A DNA stretch of 21,216 bases from an uncultured Clostridia bacterium (GCA_947626205.1 CANQRO010000014.1:1-21216); one strand, 5' to 3'. Counted from the first letter of the stretch, positions 13,499 to 21,050 are shown. Notes: generated from the letters alone by a model not told the origin. Translations and numbers: made by a program.

Positions 13499-15973
13499 TT
13501 ATTTTGCTTTTACGATTGGCTTAACAACTATTTTGTCATCTTTTACTAATACTTTTGCCCTAGAACCTGATTTTATATTTCCATCTAAGATTTCTTCTGC
13601 AAGTTTATCTTCTAGAACATTTTGTATTGTTCTTCTTAATGGTCTTGCACCATATGCTTTATCTATTCCTACTTTTGCTATATAGTCTTTTACACTTTTA
13701 TCTATTGTAATATCTATATTTGATTCTTTAAGTCTATTTACTACTTCTTTTAGCATTATATCTATAATTTGACCTATCTCCTCATCTGTTAGTTTGTGGA
13801 ATACTATAATTTCATCTATACGATTTAAAAATTCTGGACGGAATTGTTTTTTTAATTCAGATAATACTTCTTTTTTAGTTTCTTCATATTTTTTATTTTC
13901 TTCTTTTTCCTTATCACTAGATACTCCAGAAAATCCTAATTGCTTATTATCTGTAATTAATCTTGCACCTACATTTGATGTCATAATTATAACAGAATTT
14001 TTAAAGTTTACTGTTCTTCCTTGACTGTCGGTTAATCTACCATCTTCTAATATTTGAAGTAGCATATTCATAACATCTGGGTGTGCTTTTTCAATTTCAT
14101 CAAATAAGATAACACAATATGGTTTTCTTCTTACTTTTTCTGTTAATTGTCCACCATCATCAAAGCCTACATATCCTGGAGGTGAACCTATTAATTTAGA
14201 TACAGAATGAGGTTCCATGTATTCAGACATATCTATTCTTATCATTGCATTTTCATCACCAAACAAGCTCTCTGCTAATGCTTTTGATAATTCTGTTTTT
14301 CCTACACCAGTAGGACCTAAAAACATAAATGAACCTATTGGTCTTTTTGGATCTTTTAACCCTACTCTTCCTCTTCTTATAGCTTTAGATACTGCCTCTA
14401 CTGCCTCATTTTGTCCTATTACTCTTTCATGAAGATTTTTCTCTAAATTTTTTAGTTTTTTATTTTCATCCTCAGTCAGTCTTTTTACAGGAATACCTGT
14501 CCAATTTGAAATTACTTCTGCAATATCTTCTTCTGTAATTTCCATAATGCTTTGAGTATTCTTGTTTTTCCACTTTTCTTGCTCTTTTTCTAGTTTATCT
14601 TTTAAACTATGTTCTTTATCTCTTAAACTAGCTGCCTTTTCAAATTCTTGCAAACGAATAGCTTCTTCCTTTTCTGTTATTGCTTTTTCAATTTCTTCTT
14701 CTATTTCCTTTAATCCATCTGGTTCTGTATATGTTCTCATTCTAATTCTTGATGATGCTTCATCTATTAAGTCTATTGCTTTATCTGGTAGGAAACGATC
14801 ATTAATGTATCTAACAGACAAATTAACTGCTGATGTAATCGCTTCATCTGTAATTTTTACATTATGATGTGCTTCATATTTATCTCGTATACCTTTTAAT
14901 ATTTTTATTGTATCTTCTGAAGTTGGTTCTTTTACTGTAACAGGGCTAAATCTTCTTTCTAATGCAGCATCTTTTTCTATATATTTACGATACTCATTTA
15001 AAGTAGTTGCTCCTATTAATTGTATTTCTCCTCTTGCAAGTAATGGTTTTAAAATATTAGCTGCGTCTATTGCACCTTCTGCTGAACCTGCTCCTACAAT
15101 AGTGTGAATTTCATCTATAAATAGAATAACATCCCCAGCTTTTTTTACTTCATTTAAACATTTTTTTATTCTTTCTTCAAAATCTCCTCTATACTTGGCT
15201 CCTGCTACCATACTCGAAATATCTAAAGTAACTACACGTTTATTTTTTAGCATTTCAGGAACATCACCTGAAACAATTTTTTCTGCTAATCCCTCTACAA
15301 CAGCTGTCTTTCCAACACCTGGTTCTCCTATTAAACAAGGATTATTCTTTGTTCTTCTTGAAAGAATTTGAATAACTCTTTCTATTTCTTCTTTTCTTCC
15401 TATAATTGGATCTAATTTTCCATCTATAGCTTGCTTTGTTAGATCTGTTCCAAACTGATTTAGTGTTTGAGTTTGATTAAAACTTCCCATTTGCTTTTTA
15501 GAAGATTTTTCACTTGGATTTGATTGAACACTATCTTCTTCATTGATTACTTTTATTATTTCATTGTATATCATTTGAGGATTTACTTTTAAATCTAGCA
15601 TAATACGAACAGCTACACTATCTCCCTCTCTCATAATTCCAATTAAAATATGTTCTGTTCCAATATAATCTGAACCTAGTTTTTTTGCTTCTCTAAATGC
15701 ATTCTCTATAACTCTTTTAGTTCTAGGTGTAAAACCTACAGCATTTTCTTCTTCAATAGGTTCTTCTCTTCCAATTAGTTCTTCTATCTCGTTTAATACA
15801 TCATCTGCAGTTACATTTTGGTTTTGTAAAACCTTGCTTGCTACTCCAGATTCTTCTTTAACAAGACCATATAAAATATGTTCTGTTCCGATATAGTTAT
15901 GTCCTAATTCCATTGCAATATCATTAGCATATTCAATAGCTTTTTGAGCACTATTAGTAAACTTATATGTCAT
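13499..15973 (-). CDS. clpC: ClpC, AAA+ unfoldase of the ClpCP protease
   Basis: This 824-residue class III stress chaperone unfolds substrates, including arginine-phosphorylated proteins marked by McsB, and feeds them to ClpP. Seen in order (numbering from the chosen ATG): two Clp_N repeats (about residues 1-145, with GHNYIGTEHILYGL and GSDYIGTEHILIGI), Walker A GEPGVGKTA (about 216) and Walker B FIDE (about 286), a middle UVR-like coiled-coil region (about 434-470), second Walker A GPTGVGKTE (about 553), and LGF at about 679-681, the tripeptide loop that docks on ClpP. Start: the ATG at 15973, with GGAAG 8 bases upstream; an in-frame GTG at 15982 overlaps that site. It is the last gene of the ctsR operon, after a 139-base gap in which I see no convincing promoter. 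Confidence 0.97.
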   Translation of the reverse strand: MTYKFTNSAQKAIEYANDIAMELGHNYIGTEHILYGLVKEESGVASKVLQNQNVTADDVLNEIEELIGREEPIEEENAVGFTPRTKRVIENAFREAKKLGSDYIGTEHILIGIMREGDSVAVRIMLDLKVNPQMIYNEIIKVINEEDSVQSNPSEKSSKKQMGSFNQTQTLNQFGTDLTKQAIDGKLDPIIGRKEEIERVIQILSRRTKNNPCLIGEPGVGKTAVVEGLAEKIVSGDVPEMLKNKRVVTLDISSMVAGAKYRGDFEERIKKCLNEVKKAGDVILFIDEIHTIVGAGSAEGAIDAANILKPLLARGEIQLIGATTLNEYRKYIEKDAALERRFSPVTVKEPTSEDTIKILKGIRDKYEAHHNVKITDEAITSAVNLSVRYINDRFLPDKAIDLIDEASSRIRMRTYTEPDGLKEIEEEIEKAITEKEEAIRLQEFEKAASLRDKEHSLKDKLEKEQEKWKNKNTQSIMEITEEDIAEVISNWTGIPVKRLTEDENKKLKNLEKNLHERVIGQNEAVEAVSKAIRRGRVGLKDPKRPIGSFMFLGPTGVGKTELSKALAESLFGDENAMIRIDMSEYMEPHSVSKLIGSPPGYVGFDDGGQLTEKVRRKPYCVILFDEIEKAHPDVMNMLLQILEDGRLTDSQGRTVNFKNSVIIMTSNVGARLITDNKQLGFSGVSSDKEKEENKKYEETKKEVLSELKKQFRPEFLNRIDEIIVFHKLTDEEIGQIIDIMLKEVVNRLKESNIDITIDKSVKDYIAKVGIDKAYGARPLRRTIQNVLEDKLAEEILDGNIKSGSRAKVLVKDDKIVVKPIVKAK

Positions 15974-16112
15974 TTTATACACTTCCTTTTTATAAAATTT
16001 TATTTTTGCACAGTTTTATACTTAAATAAATATACTTATTTTTCAATTCTTCCCTAATTAGTAATTAATTATATAAACACTTTTAAGGAAGGTTTTATAT
16101 CTTGTTTTAACA

Positions 16113-17132
16113 TTACTTTTCTTCTATTATTTGCTTAATTACATTTGAACGTTCTATATCTCTTTCATAAGTGTCTATTTGTTTTCCTAAGTACTTTTGT
16201 AAATTTGCTGGTTTTGTATAAAGTTCTAATTTTTTTACTTTTAAATCGTTTAATTCTTTTATTATTCCTAAATCTGTTCCAAGTTTTACTTCGGATAATA
16301 ACTCTCTTGCCTCTTCTGAAGATATTTTTTTAGCATTTGTTAGCACTCCATATGCACGGTACACTCTATCTTCTAATTCTACACTATCTTTTGCTAATAT
16401 CTTTCTTGCCAATCTCTCTTGTTCTATAATTTTTTCTGTAATCATTTTAAGATTTTTAATAACTTCCTCTTCTTTAATTCCTAAAGTTTGCTTATTAGAT
16501 ACTTGGTACATATCTCCACTTGCTTTAGAACCCTCACCATAGATTCCTCTTATATTCATTCCAAAATTATTTATTACATCTAAAATTTTTCGTATATTAC
16601 CTGTTTGAGTAAGACCTGGTAAATGTACCATAACAGATACTCTTAAAGCTGTTCCTACATTTGTTGGGCATGCAGTTAAAAAGCCATACTTTTCACTGTA
16701 TGCATATGGAACTTTTTCTCCTATTTTTTCATCTAACTCAACTGCTAAATTCATTAAATTCTCAAGGTCAAACCCAGCTGACATTACTTGAAGTCTTAAA
16801 TGATCTTCTTCATTAACCATAATAGATATGTTTTCATCATCATTTATTAAAAGTGCTCCCGTGTCTTCTTTGTTTAATACAAAATTTGGACTTACTAAAT
16901 GCTTCTCTACAAGAGACATTTTTGTTACTTCATCCATATTATTTAGTTTCATAAACTGAAGTCCATAACCTAAAGATGGAGTTATTTCCTTTATGGTCTC
17001 CTCTATTTTTTTCTTTGCTTCTTTATTTAATTTATCTTTGAATGGAAAATTTACTAGATTCCTTGCCAACCTAATTCTAGAACTTACTACTACATCAGAT
17101 TCTTTTCCACTTTGTAAATACCAATTTAACAT
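16113..17132 (-). CDS. mcsB: McsB, protein arginine kinase
   Basis: This 339-residue kinase of the phosphagen-kinase fold phosphorylates arginine side chains in proteins. It inactivates the repressor CtsR and tags damaged proteins for ClpCP. Seen: SSRIRLARNLVNFP (about residues 17-30), NEEDHLRLQ (107-115), YGFLTACPTNVGTALR with CPTN at 155-158 (the conserved Cys loop), and RGIYGEGSKASGDMYQVSN (about 195-213). AAGGAGG lies 8 bases before the ATG. It follows mcsA by 65 bases and precedes clpC, the standard gene order. Length and motifs are complete; no lesion is seen. Confidence 0.97.
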   Translation of the reverse strand: MLNWYLQSGKESDVVVSSRIRLARNLVNFPFKDKLNKEAKKKIEETIKEITPSLGYGLQFMKLNNMDEVTKMSLVEKHLVSPNFVLNKEDTGALLINDDENISIMVNEEDHLRLQVMSAGFDLENLMNLAVELDEKIGEKVPYAYSEKYGFLTACPTNVGTALRVSVMVHLPGLTQTGNIRKILDVINNFGMNIRGIYGEGSKASGDMYQVSNKQTLGIKEEEVIKNLKMITEKIIEQERLARKILAKDSVELEDRVYRAYGVLTNAKKISSEEARELLSEVKLGTDLGIIKELNDLKVKKLELYTKPANLQKYLGKQIDTYERDIERSNVIKQIIEEK

Positions 17133-17197
17133 GTTTTATCCTCCTTATTTTAAGATATAATTTAAACAGATTTTATAATCGCAATTATAAGTTTTTA

Positions 17198-17752
17198 TTA
17201 TTCATTTTTATCTTCTAACTTTTTAATTTCGTCTCTTAGTTTAGCTGCATCTTCGTATCTTTCTTCTTTAATTGCCTTTTTTAAATCTTGTTTTAATTTA
17301 TCTATTTTTGAAATTTGTACTTTCTTAATTTCACTATTTTTACTTACTTTATCTACTTTTTTATCTAATTTTAAATTAGATTCCTTTCCTTTTCTTCCAA
17401 TATGGCGATTAGCACCATGTAAATTTTTTAATAAAGGATCTATTTTATCTCCAAACACATTATAGCAATTGGCACATCCAAATTTTCCCGTATGAAGGAA
17501 TTCATCATATGTCATTCCACACTCTTCACAAACTAATGGTTTTAAACTTTCAAACTCTGGAAGTAAATTTGGTGTATCTTCAAAAAATCCTCCTAAAAAG
17601 CTTGATAAATCAATTGGCATGTTTAAATCTATATTACTAATACCTAATTCTTTACTACACTTTTCACAAAGTACCATCTCCTTTTTTACTCCATTTATAA
17701 TTTGAGTATACCTTACATTTGCCTCGTTTTCTCCACAATTTTGACACAACAT
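17198..17752 (-). CDS. mcsA: McsA, zinc-binding activator of McsB
   Basis: This 184-residue protein binds zinc and activates the arginine kinase McsB. Cys3, Cys6, Cys29 and Cys32 (CQNC and CEKC) form the first zinc site; Cys75, Cys78, Cys93 and Cys96 (CEEC and CANC) the second. The C-terminal UVR motif (about 150-183) reads LKQDLKKAIKEERYEDAAKL and is the segment shared with UvrB/UvrC and ClpC. It starts 20 bases after the ctsR stop, with a GGAAG-type ribosome site, and is 65 bases from mcsB. All four CXXC pairs are present, so both zinc sites look intact. Confidence 0.96.
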   Translation of the reverse strand: MLCQNCGENEANVRYTQIINGVKKEMVLCEKCSKELGISNIDLNMPIDLSSFLGGFFEDTPNLLPEFESLKPLVCEECGMTYDEFLHTGKFGCANCYNVFGDKIDPLLKNLHGANRHIGRKGKESNLKLDKKVDKVSKNSEIKKVQISKIDKLKQDLKKAIKEERYEDAAKLRDEIKKLEDKNE

Positions 17753-17772
17753 AAAAATCTCTTCCTTTCTTT

Positions 17773-18225
17773 TTAATCTTCTACTAAATTTAAAAGCATG
17801 TTTTTAAAAATATTTGCTCTTAACTTATCTCTAATACTAGTTGATATATTTAAAACATTATCACTAGTTGCTACTTTTATTAGTTTTGCCTCTGTTTCAT
17901 TTATTATGCCATATGATAAGAAGTTACTTAAATAAATATCTACTTCTCCTGCTGTAATAGTTTCGTCCATACTTGTAATTATATGCATTAAGTAATTACT
18001 TTTAGTAATATTTATTTTTTTGATACGTATATGTCCTCCACCACCCCTTTTACTTTCTACATAATAACCTTGAGATGGTTTAAATCTTGTTTGAATTACA
18101 TAGTTTATTTGTGATGGAACACAATTAAAATGTTCCGCAAGTTCGTTTCTTTGTATTTCTATGAATTCATCTTCATCTTTTAACAAATCTTTAATAAAAT
18201 CTTCTATTATATCTGACATCCTCAT
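17773..18225 (-). CDS. ctsR: CtsR, heat-shock repressor
   Basis: This 150-residue dimeric winged-helix repressor controls class III heat-shock genes (clp and its own operon) in Firmicutes. Seen: a helix-turn-helix, NELAEHFNCVPSQINYVIQT (about residues 27-46), and the glycine-rich wing RGGGGHIRIKKI (60-71), whose Arg and Gly residues contact DNA and sense heat; McsB phosphorylates arginines in this region. The C-terminal dimer/ClpC-binding domain follows. Start: the ATG at 18225, with GGAGG 7 bases upstream. Its own operator (18240-18262) and promoter (18273-18300) lie immediately upstream, so the operon is autoregulated. Confidence 0.97.
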   Translation of the reverse strand: MRMSDIIEDFIKDLLKDEDEFIEIQRNELAEHFNCVPSQINYVIQTRFKPSQGYYVESKRGGGGHIRIKKINITKSNYLMHIITSMDETITAGEVDIYLSNFLSYGIINETEAKLIKVATSDNVLNISTSIRDKLRANIFKNMLLNLVED

Positions 18226-18239
18226 ATGCGTCCCTCCTT

Positions 18240-18262
18240 TTTGACTTTGACTTTCTTTGACC
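18240..18262 (-). promoter_or_regulatory. CtsR operator with three heptads
   Basis: On the minus strand GGTCAAA (18262-18256), a 3-base spacer (gaa), AGTCAAA (18252-18246) match the CtsR box consensus of two GGTCAAA heptads 3 bases apart. A third heptad, AGTCAAA (18246-18240), overlaps the second by one base. The site lies just downstream of the -10 box, where bound CtsR would block transcription. Confidence 0.93.
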
Positions 18263-18272
18263 TTATGTATAT

Positions 18273-18300
18273 ATTATATACCAAATTTTACTAATGTCAA
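18273..18300 (-). promoter_or_regulatory. Sigma-A promoter of the ctsR operon
   Basis: TTGACA (18300-18295), 16 bases, TATAAT (18278-18273) on the minus strand, 48 bases before the ctsR ATG and directly upstream of the CtsR operator. Confidence 0.88.
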
Positions 18301-18323
18301 TACATATTTTAAAATTTTTTATT

Positions 18324-18376
18324 AAAATAGATATATAAATTTTTGTTAATTATTGCAAAATTTATATACCTATTTT
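18324..18376. terminator. 20-bp AT-rich hairpin upstream of the ctsR promoter
   Basis: Arms 18324-18343 and 18357-18376 pair over 20 bases with one mismatch that becomes a G-U pair on the minus strand; the loop is 13 bases. It follows the relic at 18392-18499 and shields the ctsR promoter from upstream transcription. The T-tract is interrupted. Confidence 0.65.
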
Positions 18377-18391
18377 GAAATAATACATAAT

Positions 18392-18499
18392 CTATTTATA
18401 TGCTGTTTTTTCAGTTAGACCATCTCCATCTCCCATTTTCACATTGGTATTTAGTTTAAATATGGGTTTAATACCACATTTTTTGTAGAAAGCATTTTT
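18392..18499 (-). pseudogene. 3' relic of a third surface-protein paralogue
   Basis: A minus-strand frame closed by TAG at 18394-18392 and preceded by an in-frame TAA at 18502-18500 encodes KNAFYKKCGIKPIFKLNTNV then KMGDGDGLTEKTAYK. It has no start codon of its own in a sensible place and no ribosome site. The segment CGIKPIFKLNTNVK lines up with LRPIVSVRANLL and IRPIITLNVDLI at the C termini of the 4901-5980 and 18580-19794 proteins, and the ending GDGDGLTEKTAYK is the type I associate with related clostridial surface modules. It appears to be the last 35 codons of a lost paralogue, located 40 bases beyond the terminator of the intact one. Confidence 0.7.
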
Positions 18500-18537
18500 T
18501 TAATTTACCTTTTCAAAGGCATAAAAACTGTAATTTT

Positions 18538-18574
18538 AAAAAAAGCTCACCACATAAGTGTGATAAGCTTTTTT
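18538..18574 (-). terminator. Terminator of the pilin-like gene
   Basis: On the minus strand GCTTATCACA and TGTGGTGAGC pair over 10 bases (two G-U), flanked by A and T runs that extend the stem, with a 4-base loop (ctta) and a T-tract. It lies a few bases after the stop at 18580. Confidence 0.88.
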
Positions 18575-18579
18575 ATTTT

Positions 18580-19794
18580 CTATTTAATATACCATCCATC
18601 TTTGGCATTTTCTTCTATTAAATCAACATTTAACGTTATTATTGGTCGTATATTACATTCAGTACCAAGACTGCAGTTAGTACCTGTTATACGATATATA
18701 AATGGTAATCCTTCTATTCCACCTTTTTTTATTGAAAATATATTGAAATCACATTCGCCAGAAAGAGCTCTGGTATTAATTGTACGAGACGCTATATAAT
18801 AATTTGTATTTGAACCTTGCGATATTATTAAATTATAATTTGTTTCTCCACCCTTAAATGACGTTTGCATTGTTTCATTATTTCTTTGCCAATATGTCTG
18901 ATATGGTTGTATACTTGTAGTTGCTTGTAGCAATCCATTTATTGCACCATTACCATTTCTTTGTATTAAATAACTTTGTTCACTTCTACCTATTCCCGTT
19001 GAATTAAAATTTTCATCTATTGCACTATTTATTTCACTCGCATAAATGCTAGGATAATTTTTAAAAGTAGTAAATTTATCTTGAACTTGTTCACCATATT
19101 TAGTATTACTTTCATCACTTGGATGTACAAAGCTATGTGCTTCTTCGAGAGCTTTTACAGTCATATTATTTTCTATATCTTCAATATTTATGCTTCTCCC
19201 AGCTATCCCTTTTGTATCATTTCCATATAAGGCATTGCATGCATCGTTTAACAGCTTTACTGCATTATTATATCCTTGTGCTCCTCCTAAATATACTGTT
19301 CCTTTTGTTGGATTAGCTGATATTAATGTTATTATTCCAGTTTTTTTATCTATATCAAATATTTTCCATTCTGTTATTTTATAGTCTTCACTTGTATTAG
19401 ACAAAATTACATCCGAAGCTGGTTTCGTAATATTAACTGAAGCCTCCTTTTCATCTCCACTAGAACAATATTCTAATTCCCAAGTATAAGTATTTTCTTT
19501 GGGGTCATATTTTACTGTATCGCCTATGCTTAGTCCTTCTGGTATCGTGATTGCTTCGTCACCCACAGTAACTGGTTCTGAAATTCCATTTAGCATATTT
19601 TCTAATTCTTCTAGTGCTGATAATTCTTTATCTTGTTCTTTTTTATACTCGTTTCCAACTGTTTGAGCTCTTTTTATTATCCCATCTGGTGCTAAAGCCA
19701 AGTTTAAAGTTATTCCTGCTAGTATTAATAACACTATTATAGTAATTACAAGTGCTATTAATGTTATTCCCTTTTCCTGTTTTCCTTTTAACAT
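18580..19794 (-). CDS. Pilin-like surface protein with shared C-terminal module (paralogue B)
   Basis: This 404-residue protein begins MLKGKQEKGITLIALVITII, a short basic leader, Gly8 or Gly9, then a long hydrophobic helix: a type IV prepilin-like N terminus, though Ala replaces the usual Glu at position +5 after the Gly, as is common in clostridial pilin-like proteins. An amphipathic helix follows (GIIKRAQTVGNEYKKEQDKE). The rest is probably extracellular. Residues 174-192 read GYNNAVKLLNDACNALYGN, identical to paralogue A, and the C terminus (YYIASRTI, then IRPIITLNVDLI) has the same layout. Cysteines in the last third could form disulfides. I use the ATG at 19794 because the prepilin leader then has normal length; an in-frame ATG at 19854 would add 20 residues. 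No assembly ATPase, prepilin peptidase or pilus gene is nearby, so export and processing depend on other loci. Function unknown, perhaps adhesion. Confidence 0.85.
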   Translation of the reverse strand: MLKGKQEKGITLIALVITIIVLLILAGITLNLALAPDGIIKRAQTVGNEYKKEQDKELSALEELENMLNGISEPVTVGDEAITIPEGLSIGDTVKYDPKENTYTWELEYCSSGDEKEASVNITKPASDVILSNTSEDYKITEWKIFDIDKKTGIITLISANPTKGTVYLGGAQGYNNAVKLLNDACNALYGNDTKGIAGRSINIEDIENNMTVKALEEAHSFVHPSDESNTKYGEQVQDKFTTFKNYPSIYASEINSAIDENFNSTGIGRSEQSYLIQRNGNGAINGLLQATTSIQPYQTYWQRNNETMQTSFKGGETNYNLIISQGSNTNYYIASRTINTRALSGECDFNIFSIKKGGIEGLPFIYRITGTNCSLGTECNIRPIITLNVDLIEENAKDGWYIK

Positions 19795-19938
19795 GTTTCT
19801 TTCTCTCTCTTTCTTTTGTTTTATTTTTCCTATTTTTTTTATAAATATGTACATATAATTTCTATTTTTACATACAACTACATTGTATAGTTTTCTACTT
19901 TTTAGATTATCTTTTAATACACATATTTATGTAATTAT

Positions 19939-19966
19939 TTTATATTTATCTATGCTATCTTGTCAA
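19939..19966 (-). promoter_or_regulatory. Promoter of the pilin-like gene
   Basis: TTGACA (19966-19961), 16 bases, TATAAA (19944-19939) on the minus strand. The leader is about 140 bases and contains an ATACAA / TTGTAT inverted repeat with a 5-base spacer. I see no gene in the 19795-20095 stretch. Confidence 0.75.
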
Positions 19967-20007
19967 TACTTTTATTTTTATTTTTTCTACTAATTTAAAA
20001 ACTTATA

Positions 20008-20110
20008 TTGGCTTCTTTTTTTAATTTTATTATAATACACAACAAGCAGACATTTATATATGCATGATTTAAGGCAATTAGTACAGAGAATAATACTAAT
20101 TGCCTTTTAT
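20008..20110 (+). ncRNA. Candidate small RNA of about 65 bases
   Basis: On the plus strand TTGGCT (20008-20013), 17 bases, TATAAT (20031-20036) forms a good promoter. About 30 bases later a perfect 13-bp hairpin, AAGGCAATTAGTA (20071-20083) and TACTAATTGCCTT (20094-20106) with a 10-base loop, is followed by a short T-run on the plus strand only. No open reading frame of sensible size lies between. Promoter plus oriented terminator predicts a transcript from about 20043 to 20110, antisense to the end of the truncated prepilin. The T-run is short (four), so confidence is moderate. Confidence 0.4.
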
Positions 20111-20230
20111 TGTAATAATTAGCGCTATTAATGTTATACCTCGTTCACTCACTTTTAATTTCTTCATTTCTTTTGTTTCTACATCCATATATATTTCTTT
20201 TAATATATTTACATCTCCGTTTTCTTCCAT
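20096..20230 (-). pseudogene. Truncated prepilin (N-terminal fragment)
   Basis: A minus-strand frame from the ATG at 20230, or more naturally from the ATG at 20167, encodes MKKLKVSERGITLIALIITI, then KGN and a TAG. The leader and hydrophobic start match the prepilin N terminus of the 18580-19794 protein (GITLIALVITI), with very similar codons, but the protein stops midway through the helix where intact copies continue with a run of about ten more hydrophobic residues. The stop codon lies inside the hairpin at 20071-20106, so a hairpin-bearing sequence has replaced the rest of the gene. There is no strong ribosome site. It is a remnant, or less likely a small peptide. Confidence 0.7.
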
Positions 20231-20313
20231 ATGTCTTTTTCATACTTATGTTATTATCTTATCATTGCATATGATTATTCGTCTACGGTATTTTTATATT
20301 TCTTCTAATTTCT

Positions 20314-20350
20314 TATAAATAATTTTCAATTATAAAATAAATTATTTGTA
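20314..20350. terminator. AT-rich hairpin after the 20355-20564 gene
   Basis: AAATAATTT (20317-20325) and AAATTATTT (20339-20347) form a 9-bp stem extendable by a G-T pair and two A-T pairs. It follows the stop at 20355 and may end that transcript, but has no clear T-tract on the minus strand. Confidence 0.4.
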
Positions 20351-20354
20351 TATC

Positions 20355-20564
20355 TCACTTTTCTTTCTTTTTCGTCATTTTTTGTAGTTCCTCTGCCTTT
20401 TCTTTTTGTTCTGGTAATGAAATCCACGCAAAATATGAAGAAATGAATTCCCCATATTTAGTAGCATCTTCCCCTACTTCTACCCCATACTTTTCTCTTG
20501 CTTTCTTTAAATTTTTACTTCTTTTACTTTCATCTATCTTTTTCTTTTCTAAATCTTCATTCAT
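20355..20564 (-). CDS. Small highly charged protein of unknown function
   Basis: This 69-residue protein begins MNEDLEKKKIDESKRSKNLK and ends KAEELQKMTKKKEK. Lys and Glu dominate, with one aromatic stretch, YGEFISSYFAWISLP (about residues 41-55). It has no signal or membrane segment. I do not recognise the family. Start: the ATG at 20564, with AGGTG 9 bases upstream; an in-frame GTG at 20576 would lie inside that site. The region just upstream is a 14-bp hairpin whose 3' arm includes the ribosome site, so translation or transcription may be regulated. It follows the 20620-20913 gene by 55 bases. Confidence 0.72.
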   Translation of the reverse strand: MNEDLEKKKIDESKRSKNLKKAREKYGVEVGEDATKYGEFISSYFAWISLPEQKEKAEELQKMTKKKEK

Positions 20565-20603
20565 AAAAATACACACCTCATAAATTATAAGATGTGCATT
20601 TTT
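20565..20603 (-). terminator. Hairpin that overlaps the ribosome site of the next gene
   Basis: On the minus strand AAAAATGCACATCT (20603-20590) and AGGTGTGTATTTTT (20578-20565) pair over 14 bases with two G-U pairs and an 11-base loop, ending in five T. The AGGTG ribosome site of the 20564 ATG is in the 3' arm and the start codon follows directly. Confidence 0.7.
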
Positions 20604-20619
20604 TATTATTTTATTCTTT

Positions 20620-20913
20620 TTACATACGTTTGCCTAAAATTTTAAAATTTCCCTTGTTAGTGTTTGTCATAAGTTCTAACATATTGCCATTTACAATACA
20701 ATTAGCTGTATAATTTATCGCACCAAGTGGAGTATTAAAAGTTCCCTTGAAACTACATTCATTTTCTTTTGTTTTCATTCCATTAAAAGCATTTTTCATT
20801 CCCATTGTTTCTATAATTCCTTGCACATTGTTTTCTCTACTCATTAATGTAATAGTTCCATTAATTGCTCCCATTGGTGTATTTAAACTACAGCTATATC
20901 TTCCATCCAACAT
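20620..20913 (-). CDS. Small protein with two NTP[ML]GAI repeats, unknown function
   Basis: This 97-residue protein begins MLDGRYSCSLNTPMGAINGT and contains a second, similar segment, FKGTFNTPLGAINYTANC. The two NTP-[M/L]-GAI motifs, about 57 residues apart, suggest two beta-sheet half-domains from an internal duplication. It ends KGNFKILGKRM. No signal or membrane segment is present. I recall similar hypothetical proteins in Clostridia but no known role. Start: the ATG at 20913, with AGGAGG 7 bases upstream; earlier in-frame starts lack a ribosome site. It precedes the 20355-20564 gene on the same strand, with a hairpin between them. It is divergent from the tiny plus-strand peptide gene at 21051. 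Confidence 0.82.
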   Translation of the reverse strand: MLDGRYSCSLNTPMGAINGTITLMSRENNVQGIIETMGMKNAFNGMKTKENECSFKGTFNTPLGAINYTANCIVNGNMLELMTNTNKGNFKILGKRM

Positions 20914-20987
20914 AATAATTCCTCCTATATTCATTATATGCAAATACTACTATGTCCTATGTATAATTTTTGTCGAAAAAATTTTTA

Positions 20988-21016
20988 TTTACTTTGTCCG
21001 TAAACCCTTGTATAAT
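20988..21016 (+). promoter_or_regulatory. Promoter of the tiny membrane peptide
   Basis: TTTACT (20988-20993), 17 bases, TATAAT (21011-21016) on the plus strand, 34 bases before the ATG at 21051. Confidence 0.75.
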
Positions 21017-21050
21017 GCTTTTAATCCTTTTTAATAAATGAGGGGTTCCT

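Noticed and set aside
15974..16112. Separate clpC promoter in the 139-base gap after mcsB
   Set aside because: AT-rich hexamers occur but no pair with 16-18 spacing comes close to consensus, and no CtsR heptad is present there.
4901..19794. Diversity-generating retroelement with the two surface proteins as targets
   Set aside because: The C-terminal modules recall lectin-like folds, but no template repeat, accessory protein or reverse transcriptase is seen, and the two C termini do not differ in an adenine-specific way. The only retroelement sign is the group II intron edge.
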